64,000 nt of DNA, taken from assembly GCF_034702125.1 (NCBI RefSeq), contig NC_085876.1:17479014-17543013 (forward strand), in the 5' to 3' direction. A program made the position numbers and the translations under genes. Below the pieces are notes generated by a model that had not been told where the DNA came from, searched no databases, and saw only the letters and a list, made by a program, of their open reading frames with translations. Below, one piece after another: positions 45,633 through 56,528 of this stretch (position 1 is the first letter of the stretch; every line of letters begins with the position of its first letter). Origin of the DNA: Engraulis encrasicolus (lineage: Eukaryota > Chordata > Actinopteri > Clupeiformes > Engraulidae).

Positions 45633-47482
45633 GATGTAGTTAAGTATTTTCAGCAAGTAGTGAATAGGCCCACCTGCGACCCCATCTGCACTAAGAGGCC
45701 ACATTTCCTCATGTAACTGTTTACTATCTCTACTGTGCTTTGTCAAAGGGGCATACCGGTAACTTGCCCTTTAGAGGAAGAAATGCTATACAAATTCCAT
45801 TCATCTTTCAAGTGAAATTTATTGTAAAATCATTTGCAAATATGATGTAGAATGTGTACAATCAGTTGGTACATCGTTGTACATCTGTTTGAATTAGTTT
45901 CTCTTGTTGGAGAGTAGCGTATTTGAGGATTTACATAAAATGTCATTTGCATATTCGCTTTTCCAAATCATGTGAGGGCTTCAATGTTTATCTTCTCTTG
46001 GCTCAGCCAAATGTATGGTCTTCATGCTGACGTAATGAACCTCCTGCAACAAGGTGTCAACATTTGTGAAAGAATGTTATTGCATTGCATGAAACTGTTA
46101 CACACTTGGACAGTGATCAGTAAATAATATTCATTCATTAACATTCACAATACAATTGATAAAACAAATTAAATGTTGCACTTCATGTGTGCTGTACGCA
46201 CCGTGTAGCAGTCTGTCATGACATCCATTTCCTGTTTACCTAAAAAAACGTGAACAACAAAGTGTCTCTTTCGATAGTGCAATCGTGACATGATAGTATA
46301 AGAGCACAAGACATAAGAATAGTGTAACAGCATAAGAGTAGTTCATTCTGTTTCATTCTGTTGGGCTGGCACCTGCTATCCGGCCAAATGCTGGTATGGC
46401 GGACTTGCCTGGTTAACACCAGACCTAATCACAAGTGAGATTTGTCTTTCAGATCGAAACGATTGTGTAGAACTAAAGGCAGTATGGGAGTTCCCAGGCT
46501 AGTGGCGGCCTGGGGCGTAGCAGCACATTTTGGACCCTATATGCACATCAGCCTTACACTCTTACCATGTCTTAAAACCCAAATTGTATGAGAAGAAAAC
46601 CATAATAGTTTCTATGTGAAAACATTTTTGATAATCCTATATCCATACACTACTATCAAAATATACACAATAACAATCTTCTGTCATACTTACTCTGTGA
46701 TAAAGCCAGTGCAATCATGATGGTCACGATAACAGCAAAGAAGATTCCGGAGCCAAAGATTCCATATATCAGATACGGGCATGATGATTGGCTGCCATCA
46801 GCATCTACATGGACATCAAGAGAGAGTTGGCATTCCACTTAACCAACAGCCCACATTGTTGTGGTGAAACACAAACTATGTGGCTTAAGTTACTGTCTAC
46901 AGATGCTTTGTTGCAAAATGACGTAGGTAGGCCTATATCCATTTTGGAACATTTTGGGAAATTGACATGTATGTATTGGGCATTGCATTGCATTACCTTG
47001 CATTGTGAAATGTATTTTACCGTATATAGGTTTAAAGGTAGACCTAGTATGTTCTCAAAATACTTTGTTTTTGAATAACAGGAATTCCTACATACTGGTA
47101 GATGAAAGGACGTTTGAACAGTCCTTTCCCATAATAAAATGCAAAAGTAAATAAAATGGCATTTAAGTCATTTTGCAACAAGGCTCTTCAAATGCATCAC
47201 TAATGCCAGTTAACCAGCTGCACATTTCTCTGATCATGTTTCTCTATTCTCGTAAAAGACATAAAGTGTATGTTAATATTGTGAATGTGAATTTACTTCA
47301 AGTTTTCAATAGCAACAGGTACTGTAAGTGATGTTTCTAAATTGACTGAAAAAAGGTGCCACGCTTAGTGTTAAGTGCAACGCTTTGGAAATTTAGAGAA
47401 GAAACTGTGTCATTCCAAACATTTGAAAACCTTTCCCGAAATAATATATATTTTTTGTAGATTTTGTACTTGATTTTAAAAA

Positions 47483-47521
47483 CTTACATTGAAGGGTTTC
47501 TGAGATGTTTCCCCCTCTCTA
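47483..47521 (-). repeat. Stray copy of a C-exon 3' end and splice donor in VC6
   Basis: The stretch reads like the last roughly 30 bp of the VC5 C exon plus its GTAAG donor. It lies about 45 bp downstream (in gene orientation) of the true VC6 C-exon end and resembles VC5 more than VC6. Confidence 0.7.
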
Positions 47522-48509
47522 TCGGAAAGGAAACTGTATTGTACTTTTAAAAATAGCAACTTACATTGGAGGGTTTCTGAGATGTTTCTCCCGCCGAACA
47601 CCACCACACATGTGCACTGGACCCCGGCCAGCCATTCTGAGCTCAGCAGTCAGAACAAGCTCTGCTGAATCATCTCAAGTCCATTAGAATTCTTGTTGTC
47701 TGACCAGACGGATTCCATTTTCCCGAGGTGTTCTTCACCATCTCCAGAAGAAATGGACCTCTGATGCTGTCAAACCCATTGCTCTGCAGATGAGGGATAT
47801 GGAGTCCTTTTCACTGTCCCATGGTGATGTCAGAAGTTCCATGGAGACATTCACTTGGTCTGAAAAAGATTGATACCTGTTATATTTCATTGTGTTGTTT
47901 TGGTATATTTCAAATTTTATAGTAAGGCAGTCATACCATTAGCATTTCACAAATCACTGTCACCCATTTCTGTTCTTCCTCTCTTTTCTGGTTAGTCTTT
48001 AGGATTCTAATTCTTTAAGTCTTTTGAATATATAGGACCACATTATTATTTTTCCAAATTCAACATACAATTCTGACTTGACAATGACACGGGATCCATT
48101 GCCCAAAGATGGGATTTGACTTGGCGTCATCAAACAATAATACATGCCAGAATCTGTCATGGTTGCACTTGGGATTATTACTTCGCACATTTTGCCAGTC
48201 TGACTAGTTTCCTTAAAGGCGATGGCCTCCATCTTCCCAGTTGTTGGATGAATCTTGAACCAGCTCACTTTATAGCAATATATCTATCAAATGGGACTTC
48301 TCCACAGTCACACCTCAGTGATACTGGTTGATCAACCATCACCTCCACTTTACCAGGGGTCTGAATCAAAGTCTCCGTACCATCAGATGCTGAAAAATCA
48401 GAAAACAATTATCCAATTAGCTGATTCACCCAATCACAATAAAGATCCAAACACACCGTTTTAGAAAGTAAAACAATTATTATACTGCAACATTACATTT
48501 CTTTTTTAA

Positions 48510-48560
48510 AAGAAAAAGAAGAAGAAGAAGAAGAAGAAGAAGAAGAAGAAGAAGAAGAAA
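48510..48560. repeat. GAA microsatellite in the VC6 leader intron
   Basis: About fifteen AAG/GAA triplets. The equivalent position in VC5 has only AAGAAGAAG, so this is a local expansion. Confidence 0.95.
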
Positions 48561-49240
48561 AAGAAAATAAAGTGGGAGGGGGTCTCAATATATCATAATT
48601 CAGTTCATCCCAACAAGGAACACGATGAAAACTTACTCTTCAAAGCGTAAAAGAGAAGCGTCCAGATCAACATGTTTGCTCAGCCTGTACGGTTGATGTT
48701 TCGCATTCAGTGTCCTGGTTGATCTTGAAGTCTCTACCCTTCGCTTGTTGTGCTTGTTGTTTGTGTAGGGGGGTGTGGGGGGCCTCCCCAAGAAAATGTT
48801 GTATTTTTTAGATGCAATTTCCTGCATTCTAATCAATTTCAGGGCAAGGAATGGCAAATCCCATCTGACTCACTCCCTCAAATTTGAGATGTTGAGATGA
48901 CAAAATTATTGTCACATGGCCACGCATGTGATGCTATGCTGAGATTACTATCCATCAGTCATTATGACTGAAAGCCCAAAAGCGCAACTTTAAATGCTGA
49001 ATCCACCAAACAGTAGGTAGGCCTACACACAAGTCATTTTTGTAGCAACCACAATCAATGGTAGCAACTCATGAACTCAAATAATTGGAAAGATAATTAT
49101 TGCAAAGGTGGTTTTGAAGGCTGGATTGGGTCGTGGCCATGGGGCCAAATTAGCCTGGCCTCTTGGCCCTTTGAGCCCCCCCACACTTGGACCTGAGGGA
49201 CTATACCAGTTCATTATACACTATATTGGCTGGCACATGA

Positions 49241-49555
49241 AAGCGTGAAAGCCCAACTGGGAAACTCCAACTCCCATTGTCATTGTGACACAGCACTCCA
49301 CAGCACACAAGTGAACATTGCACACTGCACACAACGAAATTGCATTTATGCCTCACCCGTGCAAGGGGGCAGCCCTCAGTGGCGCCCCATGGGGAGCAGT
49401 GCGGTGGGACGGTATCATGCTCAGGGTACCTCAGTCATGGAGGAGGATGGGGGATTGGTTGATTACTCCCCCCACCAACCTGGCGGGTCGGGAGTCGAAC
49501 CGGCAACCTCTGGGATGCAAGTCTGACGCCCTAACCGCTCACCCATGACTGCCCT
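49241..49555 (-). mobile_element. tRNA-derived SINE, present only in duplication unit B
   Basis: On the minus strand it starts GGGCAGTCATGGGTGAGCGG, has the B-box-like GGTTCGACTCC and ends with a conserved GTTTCCCAGTTGGGC tail. The matching place in unit A (about 44869-44873) reads straight through (GGCACATGAAGCATCTTGG), giving an empty site. Confidence 0.88.
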
Positions 49556-50019
49556 GAAGCATCTTGGAAAGATTATTATTGCGAAGAGGGTTTTGAAGAC
49601 CGGTTTGGGTCGTGGCTGAGGGACCATGCTGGCCTGGCGCCTTGGGACCTCTGGCCCACTGTGGGTCGAGGCCATGGGGCCAAGTTGGCCTGGCCTCTTG
49701 GGGCCTTGGCCCTTTGGCCCCCTTGGGCCCCCAGACCTGGCTTGGCCTAGGGACTATACCAGGACATTGTACACTATATTGGCTGGCACGTGAAGCAACT
49801 TGGAAAGATTAGTATTGCAAGGGCAGTTTTGAAGGCCAATTTGAGTCGTGGCCTCTGGCCCCCTGGGCCTGGGCCCGATAGGCCGGTGCATTAATCCACC
49901 CCTGCTTAGCGCAGAGCCTATGTTATAACCCTACTGTCACCAAAATTGTAATGGCTGTATTAATATCTTACTTTAGGCTCTCTGTCATGTCATAGCAATG
50001 CTGTTGGTTATGATGTTGT

Positions 50020-50302
50020 GGTAACACTTTATTTTAGGGATACATCTATTAGCACTAATACATACAATGTGCCTGTATAAGTAACTTGTAAGGCATGTAC
50101 AAAGCAAAATCAAACATTTGTTGAGCATGTATTCACAAATGTCTTGTTCACGCACCATAAGGGATTTATTACCAATTTAACCGTAGTAAGGACCTAGTAG
50201 GCCTTAGCTTTTGCTTAGTACATGCCTTACAAGTTACTTATGCAGGCATTAACATTGTATGTATTAGTGCTAATAGATGTATCCCTAAAATAAAGTGTTA
50301 CC
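50020..50302. mobile_element. MITE (GGTAACACTTTA family), unit B copy
   Basis: Duplicate of 45368-45632 with the same TIRs. Flanks GATGTTGT and GATGTAGT (7 of 8). The insertion therefore predates the segmental duplication. Confidence 0.9.
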
Positions 50303-51144
50303 GATGTAGTTAAGTATTTTCAGCAAGTAGTGAATAGGCCCGCCTGCGACCCCATCTGCAGTAAGAGGCTACATTTCCTCATGTAACAGTCTACTAGCAC
50401 TACTGTACTTTGCCAAAGGTGCATACCGGTAACTTGCCCTTTAGAGGAAAAAATGCTGTACAAATTCCATTCGTCTTTCAAATGAAATTTATTGTAAAAT
50501 CATGATGTAGAATGTGTAGTTGTACATCTGTTTGAATTAGTTTCTCTTGTTGGAGAGTAGCGTATTTGAGGATTTACATAAAATGTCATTTGCATATTCG
50601 CTTTTCCAAATCATGTGAGGTCTTCAATGTATTTCTTCTCTTGGCTCAGCCAAATGTATGGACTCCATGCTTACGTACAGAACCTCCTGAAACAAGGTGT
50701 CAACATTTGAGAAAGAATGTTATTGCATTGCATGAAACTGTTCCAAATATGGACAGTGATCAGTAAATAATATCCATTCATTAACATTCACAATACAATT
50801 GATAATTGATTAAAAATTCTAAATGTTTCACTTCATGATGTGCTGTACACACCGTGTAGCAGTCTGTCATGACATCTATTTCCTGTTTGCCTAAAAAAAC
50901 GTGAACAACAAAGTGTCTCTTTCGATAGTGCAATCGTGACATGATAGTATAAGAGCACAAGACATAAGAATAGTGTAACAGCATAAGAGTTCATTCTGTT
51001 TCATTCTGTTGGGGTGGCACCTGCTATCCGGCCAAATGACTGTGTCGGCCTTGCCTGGTTACCACCAGACCTAATCATAAGTGAGATTTGTCTTTCAGAT
51101 CAAAACGATTGTGTAGAACTAAAGGCAGTATGAGAGTTACCAGG

Positions 51145-53341
51145 CTAGTGGCGGCCTGGGGCGTAGCAGCACATTTTGGACCCTATATGCACAATCAGCC
51201 TTACACTCTTACCATGTCTTAAAACCCAAATTGTATGTGAAGACAAACATAATAGTTTCTATGTAAAAACATTTTTGATAATCCTATATCCATACACTAC
51301 TAGCAAAATATACACAATAACAATCTTCTGTCATACTTACTCTGTGATAAAGTCACAGCTGTGATGATAGTCACGATAAAAGCACAGAAGATTCCGGAGC
51401 TAAAGATTCCATACATCAGATACAGGTATGATGATTGGCTGCCATCAGCATCTACATGGACATCGAGAGAGAGAGTTGGCATTCCAGTTAACCAACAGCC
51501 CACATTGTTGTGGTGAAACCATTGACAGTAGATAACACAAACTATGTGGCATAAAGTAACCATCTACAGATGCTTTGTTGCAAAATGGCGTAGGCTTTTG
51601 GAACATTTTGGGAAATTGACATGTATGTATTGGGCATTGCATTGCATTACCTTGCATTGTGAAATGTATTTTACCGTATATAGGTTTAAAGGTAGACCTA
51701 GTATGTTCTCAAAATACTTTGTTTTTGAATAACAGGAATTCCTACATACTGGTAGATGAAAGGACGTTTGAACAGTCCTTTCCCATAATAAAATGTTAAA
51801 GTAAATAAAATGGCATTTAAGTCATTTTGCAACAAGGCTCTTCAAATGCATCACTAATGCCAGTTAACCAGCTGCACATTTCTCTGATTATGTTTCTCTA
51901 AACGTTATTCTTCTAAAAGACATAAAGTGTATGTTAATATTGTGAATGTCACTTTACCTCAAGTTTCCAATAGCACCAGACATACTGTAAGTCCTATTTT
52001 TCTAAATCGACTAAAAAGAGGTGTCAAAACAGCCTAGTGTCAAGTGCAACGCTTTAGAAATTTAGAGAAGAAACTGTGTCATTCCAAACATTTGAAAACC
52101 TTTCCCGAAATAATATATATTTTTTGTAGATTTTGTACTTGATTTTAAAAATAGCAACTTACATTGGAGGGTTTCTGAGATGTTTCTCCCACCGAACATC
52201 ACCACACACGTGCACTGGACCCCGGCCTGCCAGTCTGAGCGCAGCAGTTGGAACAAACTCTGCTGAATTCTCTCAAGTTCATTAGAATTCTTGTTGTCTG
52301 ACCAGACGGATTCCATCTTCCCAATATGTTCTTCACCACCTACAATCCAGGAGAAGTCGACCTCTGATGTCATCAAACCCATTGCTCTGCAGATGAGGGA
52401 CACAGAGTCTTCCTCACTGTCCCATGCTGATGTGAGAAGTTCCATGGAGACATTCTCTGTGTCTGCAACAGATGAACATGTTATATTTTATTGAAACAGA
52501 TTAATATGCCTGTTAATATTTTGGTGTATTAGACAATTTTAAATAAATGTTACTAGAAAGACAATCATATATGGTACCATTAGCATTTTACACTGTAATC
52601 CATTCTGCCCTTCCTCTGTTTTCTGGTTAATTCAAAGTCTTAGGAGTCTTTTGAATATAGAATTACTTATTCAGAATGTTTTTGTTTGTTTTAATTCAAC
52701 ATACAATTCTGATTTAGGCCTACCTGATACAATGACACTAGATCCATCGCCAAAAAATGGAAAAGCATCTGGCTGAATGAAACAATAATACATGCCAGAA
52801 TCTGCCATGGTTGCGCTTGGTATTGTTACTTCACAAATGTTGCCATTTTCTTGATTTTGTTTAACGTTGACAGTCTCCATCTTCCCAGTTGTTGGATGAA
52901 TCTTGATCCAACTCACTTTATAGCAGTGAAACATACCAGCTGCAGCTTCTTTGCAGTCACACCTCAGTGATACTGGTTGACCGACCTTCACCTCCACTTT
53001 ATCAGGGGTCTGAATCAAAGTCTCCGACATACCACCAGATGCTGAAAAATTACAAATGTTGATTATAATTAACTGTTGTATTACAGGTCACATGAAACCA
53101 AACAAACCTTCAATGTTAAGAGAAATACTCAGTTCACCACAGTCAACACGCATAGCAGTCCCAAAGTAATGGAGTTGTACTTTACACAGGTATAGTAAAT
53201 CACAGATAGGCATTATGTGGTAATCCATCATGAAAGAAAACTAAAACTACGCCAAGATGTGAAAATTCAACAACATAAAAACTTACTTTTCAAAGCAGAA
53301 TAAAGAAGCATCCACATTAACATGATGTTGATGGCTTCCAT
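51145..53341 (-). CDS. VC7: germline VJ-C1 IgSF receptor, short-tailed
   Basis: Exons on the minus strand: leader 53287-53341 (an internal ATG at 53323 matches the VC5 start), V 52724-53041, C 52163-52462, transmembrane 51341-51451, tail 51145-51155. The sum is 795 bp, 264 residues, with phase 1 junctions. The V domain has VSLRCDC, KVSWIKI, ADSGMYYC and a J-like FGDGSSVIV. The C domain has SLICRAMGL, VDFSWIV and SDWQAGVQCTCVVMF. The membrane segment (GIFSSGIFCAFIVTIITAV) has no charged residue. The tail would be only Ser-Arg-His after the last junction. That tiny exon is inferred from similarity to the first tail exon of VC5, and the tail could differ. It is the intact sister of VC6 in a tandem duplication. 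Confidence 0.77.
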
Positions 53342-55464
53342 ATGCCCTGGTTAATCTGATAGATGGCGTGTGTCATTAGCTTTGAAGACACCACCTGTTG
53401 CTATACAGGAAACCATGTCTGTATGCAGGGTGTCACAAAAATGTATGCAAACTTCAGAATTGACAAAACTCACGATCGTGTTTTGTTATTTCATTAGATC
53501 GTCGCATAAAAAATACTTCAATCATGTGTCCTAAGTTTCAAAGAAACATATGGCAAGGTTGTCAGATTTTTTGGGCCATAAATGCCTGGTCTTTGGTTTA
53601 CTGCACTCCATCCTCATACACTAAAAAGTCACTAAAAGTTGACTGAGATTAGATGCTAGATTCCATCATATTTTGCATGGTTTTTATCTCTTTGTAAATC
53701 ACATTGAATTGCTTCGAGTTCCATGTCTGAAATGTGCTTTACAAATAAATTGCCTTGCCTTGCCTTGCCATATTCAGGAAGAGTGAAAAATGTTTAATTC
53801 TGTAATCAGAGGACAGTTTCTCGTGTGTTCTGAGTCCATCTCAAATGAGCTCAACCCCATACGTATGAGCCTGTTGCACTGCATAATGTGCACAACACAT
53901 GAAGAATTCTTTGTATGGTCACTCAGTATATTTCATTTATTAGGGTGTTAGGGTATGTTGATGTCAACAATGGCGAGTTCATGATCTCACAACGATTTTC
54001 ATTACAGAAATACTGTAAGTAGGCCAACTGTACATTGTTGCAGCCTAAGTAAGTAATTAATCCCTCCACAGCTTTAATTCTGAGTGACCTAGCCTCTCTT
54101 TCATGTTTTTTAAATTTTATTTTAATCATGTATTGATGGTTTAATGGATGCCAACAAGCCGAGTGTGGCATGGATCGTTAGTAAACCTCCCTCCCGAAGC
54201 CTCATACAGTATCGGTAGCATTGAGACATCGGACTGGTCCTTTAGCTCAGCGGTATCTTTCTGACGTAATCTTTAAGACGTAATAAAGTAATCTTGAATC
54301 TTGAATCTATAAACATGTTAAATTTGTACAGATAATGCTGCCTCCTGCACTTTGCATCCCTTGCATTTTTTGGACATTGGACTGGTATTTTAATATCCAT
54401 GTCTTGATCTGACCATTAATCTTTTTATTGTCTTTGTCTCTTCTTTTATCCTCTCACTTTGTATTGTTTTTATTTTATTGATTTTTTAATTCTGTGTTGT
54501 CTGTGTTTAATTGTGTTGTGTTGACCCCAGGTACCTGTCTTTATGTTGTTTTTAGTCTATTTGTTGTCTGTTCTGACTGTCTACCTGCGACAAACCTAAT
54601 TTCTCCCTTGGGGGACAAATAAACTTAAACTTGAAACTTGAAACAACAGACAACAGAGGACTCACAGGAAGCCCACCTTTCAAGCTGTGCTTGTGTTCTG
54701 GCCATAGGCCTGCTGTGAGTATACTGTAGATACAACTTGCCTGTTAGCTCTCAGGCTCTGCACTGTGGTCTGTGGTCAGCTGCATCACCAACTGCCACAC
54801 ATCTTGCAAAGTCTCTTTTGCTTTTGATTTTCTGGTGCAAAATATTAAAGCTATAAACCAGGAAGCAAAAGGCCCTGCAAAACGTAATGTTTGATCAAAT
54901 ACAGAGTGAAAGAAATAGATCTATATTTTCCAAAAACAGATCTACATTTGATTAGTCTAAATAAAAATTTAAATAGACATTAAGGTTTGTTACAGATGAA
55001 TATATGAAGTTAAAGCTGAATGCGCTCTGCACAGGGACACCGTAGCAAATAATGTCATTTTGGTTGACTGCACTTGTACAACTTGCCTGTTAGCGCTTAG
55101 GCTCTGCACTGTGGTCTGTGGACAGCTGTATCACTAACCGCTGCCCATCTTGAAACCAATGTCTCTTTAAGTGCTTTTGTTTTTCTGGTGCAAAACATTA
55201 AAGCTAGATCAGAAAGCAGACCATAGGAGCATGTTCAGGCACTGGCACTTCTTCACTGATGTGAGACTAAACACTAATATACCAAAAATATCCCCTCCAG
55301 TGAAAGGAACTTTGAATGCTTCAGGATATCAAAATATTTTGGACAATTCCATGCTCCCAACCTTTCCCAAAGTTTGGAGCACGCCCTTCCTTTTCCAACA
55401 TGACTTTGCACCAGTAAACAAAGCAAGGTCCATAAAGACATCGATGACAGAGTACAGTGTAGAT

Positions 55465-55701
55465 TAGTGTTTTTCAACGGGGGCAGTACAGGCCCCCAGG
55501 GGGCTTTGGGGAGCCCTCGGGGGGCGTTGAGAAGGATTCAGTTGAGTGGGGGCGGTGCTAGTTGTCATTGGGAGCATTCGTTATTTGAACATTTTTATAC
55601 AAAGGGGGGCGTTGACAGGCTTATGGTGAGGTCAAGGAGGCGTTAGGAGGCTTAGAATGAGGTCCAGGGGGCGATTGCTCAAAAAAGGTTGAAAACCAGT
55701 G
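55465..55701. mobile_element. hAT-type MITE with perfect 8-bp target duplication
   Basis: Begins TAGTGTTTTTCAAC and ends GTTGAAAACCAGTG. GTGTAGAT flanks both ends (55457-55464 and 55702-55709). Confidence 0.88.
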
Positions 55702-56238
55702 GTGTAGATGAACTTGGCCTGCATCCTAACCTGAACCCAATAGAGAGCACCTTTGGGATGATTTAGAGCGGAGACTGACAGCTAGGCATTCTTGACCAAC
55801 ATCACTCTGTGACCTCACCAATGTGCTTTCCATGGACTGATATCACATTTAACCCTATGGGTTAGGCAGTGGGATGTTAAGTTAAGTTCATATGTGAGTC
55901 AAGGCAGGTTAGCAAATACTTTTGGTGATATAGTGTATCTTGTTCAAATGCGTAACTTCCTAATCTTTGCATTCAGTTTTTATTCACAATTGGGAAAGTA
56001 AGACATAACAAAGAAAAGTTTAAAGTGCACATAAAACGTGAATTACATATTTTTTTTACCTCACAGGTTCAGAGACAAACAGCACTGTACAGGCCTGGAC
56101 TAGAGCTAGTAATGCGATTGAGGTTTTTGTATTTTCTTAGAGACTGGCCCACAAGTTACAGGGGTCATGGAAAAATGGTGCCGGTCCTAGCACTGCACAT
56201 CCTGACAGAGCCGTATATTAAGACATTGAAGTGCGTGG

Positions 56239-56252
56239 GTGCCACCTACTGG
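56239..56252 (-). promoter_or_regulatory. CTCF-core-like motif (repeat-borne)
   Basis: Minus-strand CCAGTAGGTGGCAC fits the CTCF core pattern CCASYAGRKGGCRS at every position. Sequence match only; it may be chance or an inactive repeat copy. Confidence 0.35.
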
Positions 56253-56339
56253 CAGCTACTATGTTTGCAAGGTAGGCCAGAAGGTACTTTTGGTCAGCTA
56301 CAGTCGTTTGTCACTTACTGGCCATCATGGCCAACCAGG

Positions 56340-56528
56340 CAGTGGTGTAGTCTACTTTTTATGGTGGGTATACTGTATATTTGAGCATTTTTTTATGTGG
56401 GTATACTGTATATATTTGTGCTATTCAAAACAATGGATACATCAATTTTAAGTGGGTATACTGAAATCCCTGAAATTTAGAAGTGGATATACTCTGTATA
56501 CCCGCGTTCTACGTAGACTACACCACTG
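56340..56528. mobile_element. hAT-type MITE with perfect 8-bp target duplication
   Basis: TIRs CAGTGGTGTAGTCTAC and GTAGACTACACCACTG. CAACCAGG flanks both ends (56332-56339 and 56529-56536). It sits between two inverted halves of another repeat. Confidence 0.92.

Larger units (their letters stand above)
42112..46498. other. Interval between VC5 and VC6
   Basis: It contains a MITE (42672-42873), a diverged dispersed repeat (about 43170-43470), the start of a segmental duplication (about 44029), two MITEs of a GGTAACACTTTA family, and a low-complexity block rich in TTGGCC and GGGCC (about 44740-45240). No gene seen. Confidence 0.6.
46499..48673 (-). pseudogene. VC6: broken VJ-C1 IgSF receptor gene, probable VC5/VC7 recombinant
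   Basis: Exon relics on the minus strand: leader 48637-48673 (same residues as VC5), V 48081-48389, C 47565-47859, transmembrane 46694-46804, tail exon about 46499-46509. Compared with VC5 and VC7, the V exon has a net +2 bp frameshift just before the C-strand Cys. The V splice donor is deleted, since the TCTGGT preceding AAGT in VC5 is missing. The C exon is 295 bp rather than 300, with a 5-bp deletion just after the C-strand Trp. A further in-frame TGA occurs where VC5 has CGA. The transmembrane exon is open (FGSGIFFAVIVTIMIALAL). The gene cannot make a full receptor; a transcript or truncated product cannot be excluded. Confidence 0.85.
44029..48758. repeat. Segmental duplication, unit A (contains VC6)
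   Basis: It starts at TTGTGTAGGGGG and runs through the intergenic block and VC6. It matches unit B (48760-53340) in order and orientation, apart from element insertions and the VC6 5' half. Confidence 0.8.
48760..53340. repeat. Segmental duplication, unit B (contains VC7)
   Basis: It begins about 90 bp upstream of the VC6 leader with TTGTGTAGGGGGG and is collinear with 44029-48758. The region 50500-52100 is near-identical to 45900-47420. Confidence 0.8.

Noticed and set aside
4000..53041. Recombination signal sequences next to the V exons, implying rearranging receptor loci
   Set aside because: All V exons run straight into splice donors with the J-like strand already encoded. Scattered CACAGTG heptamers show no nonamer at 12 or 23 bp.
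3585..53341. Naming the cluster as NITR genes
   Set aside because: NITRs have V and I domains. The second domain here carries C1 features and I see no consistent ITIM, so I left the family name open.
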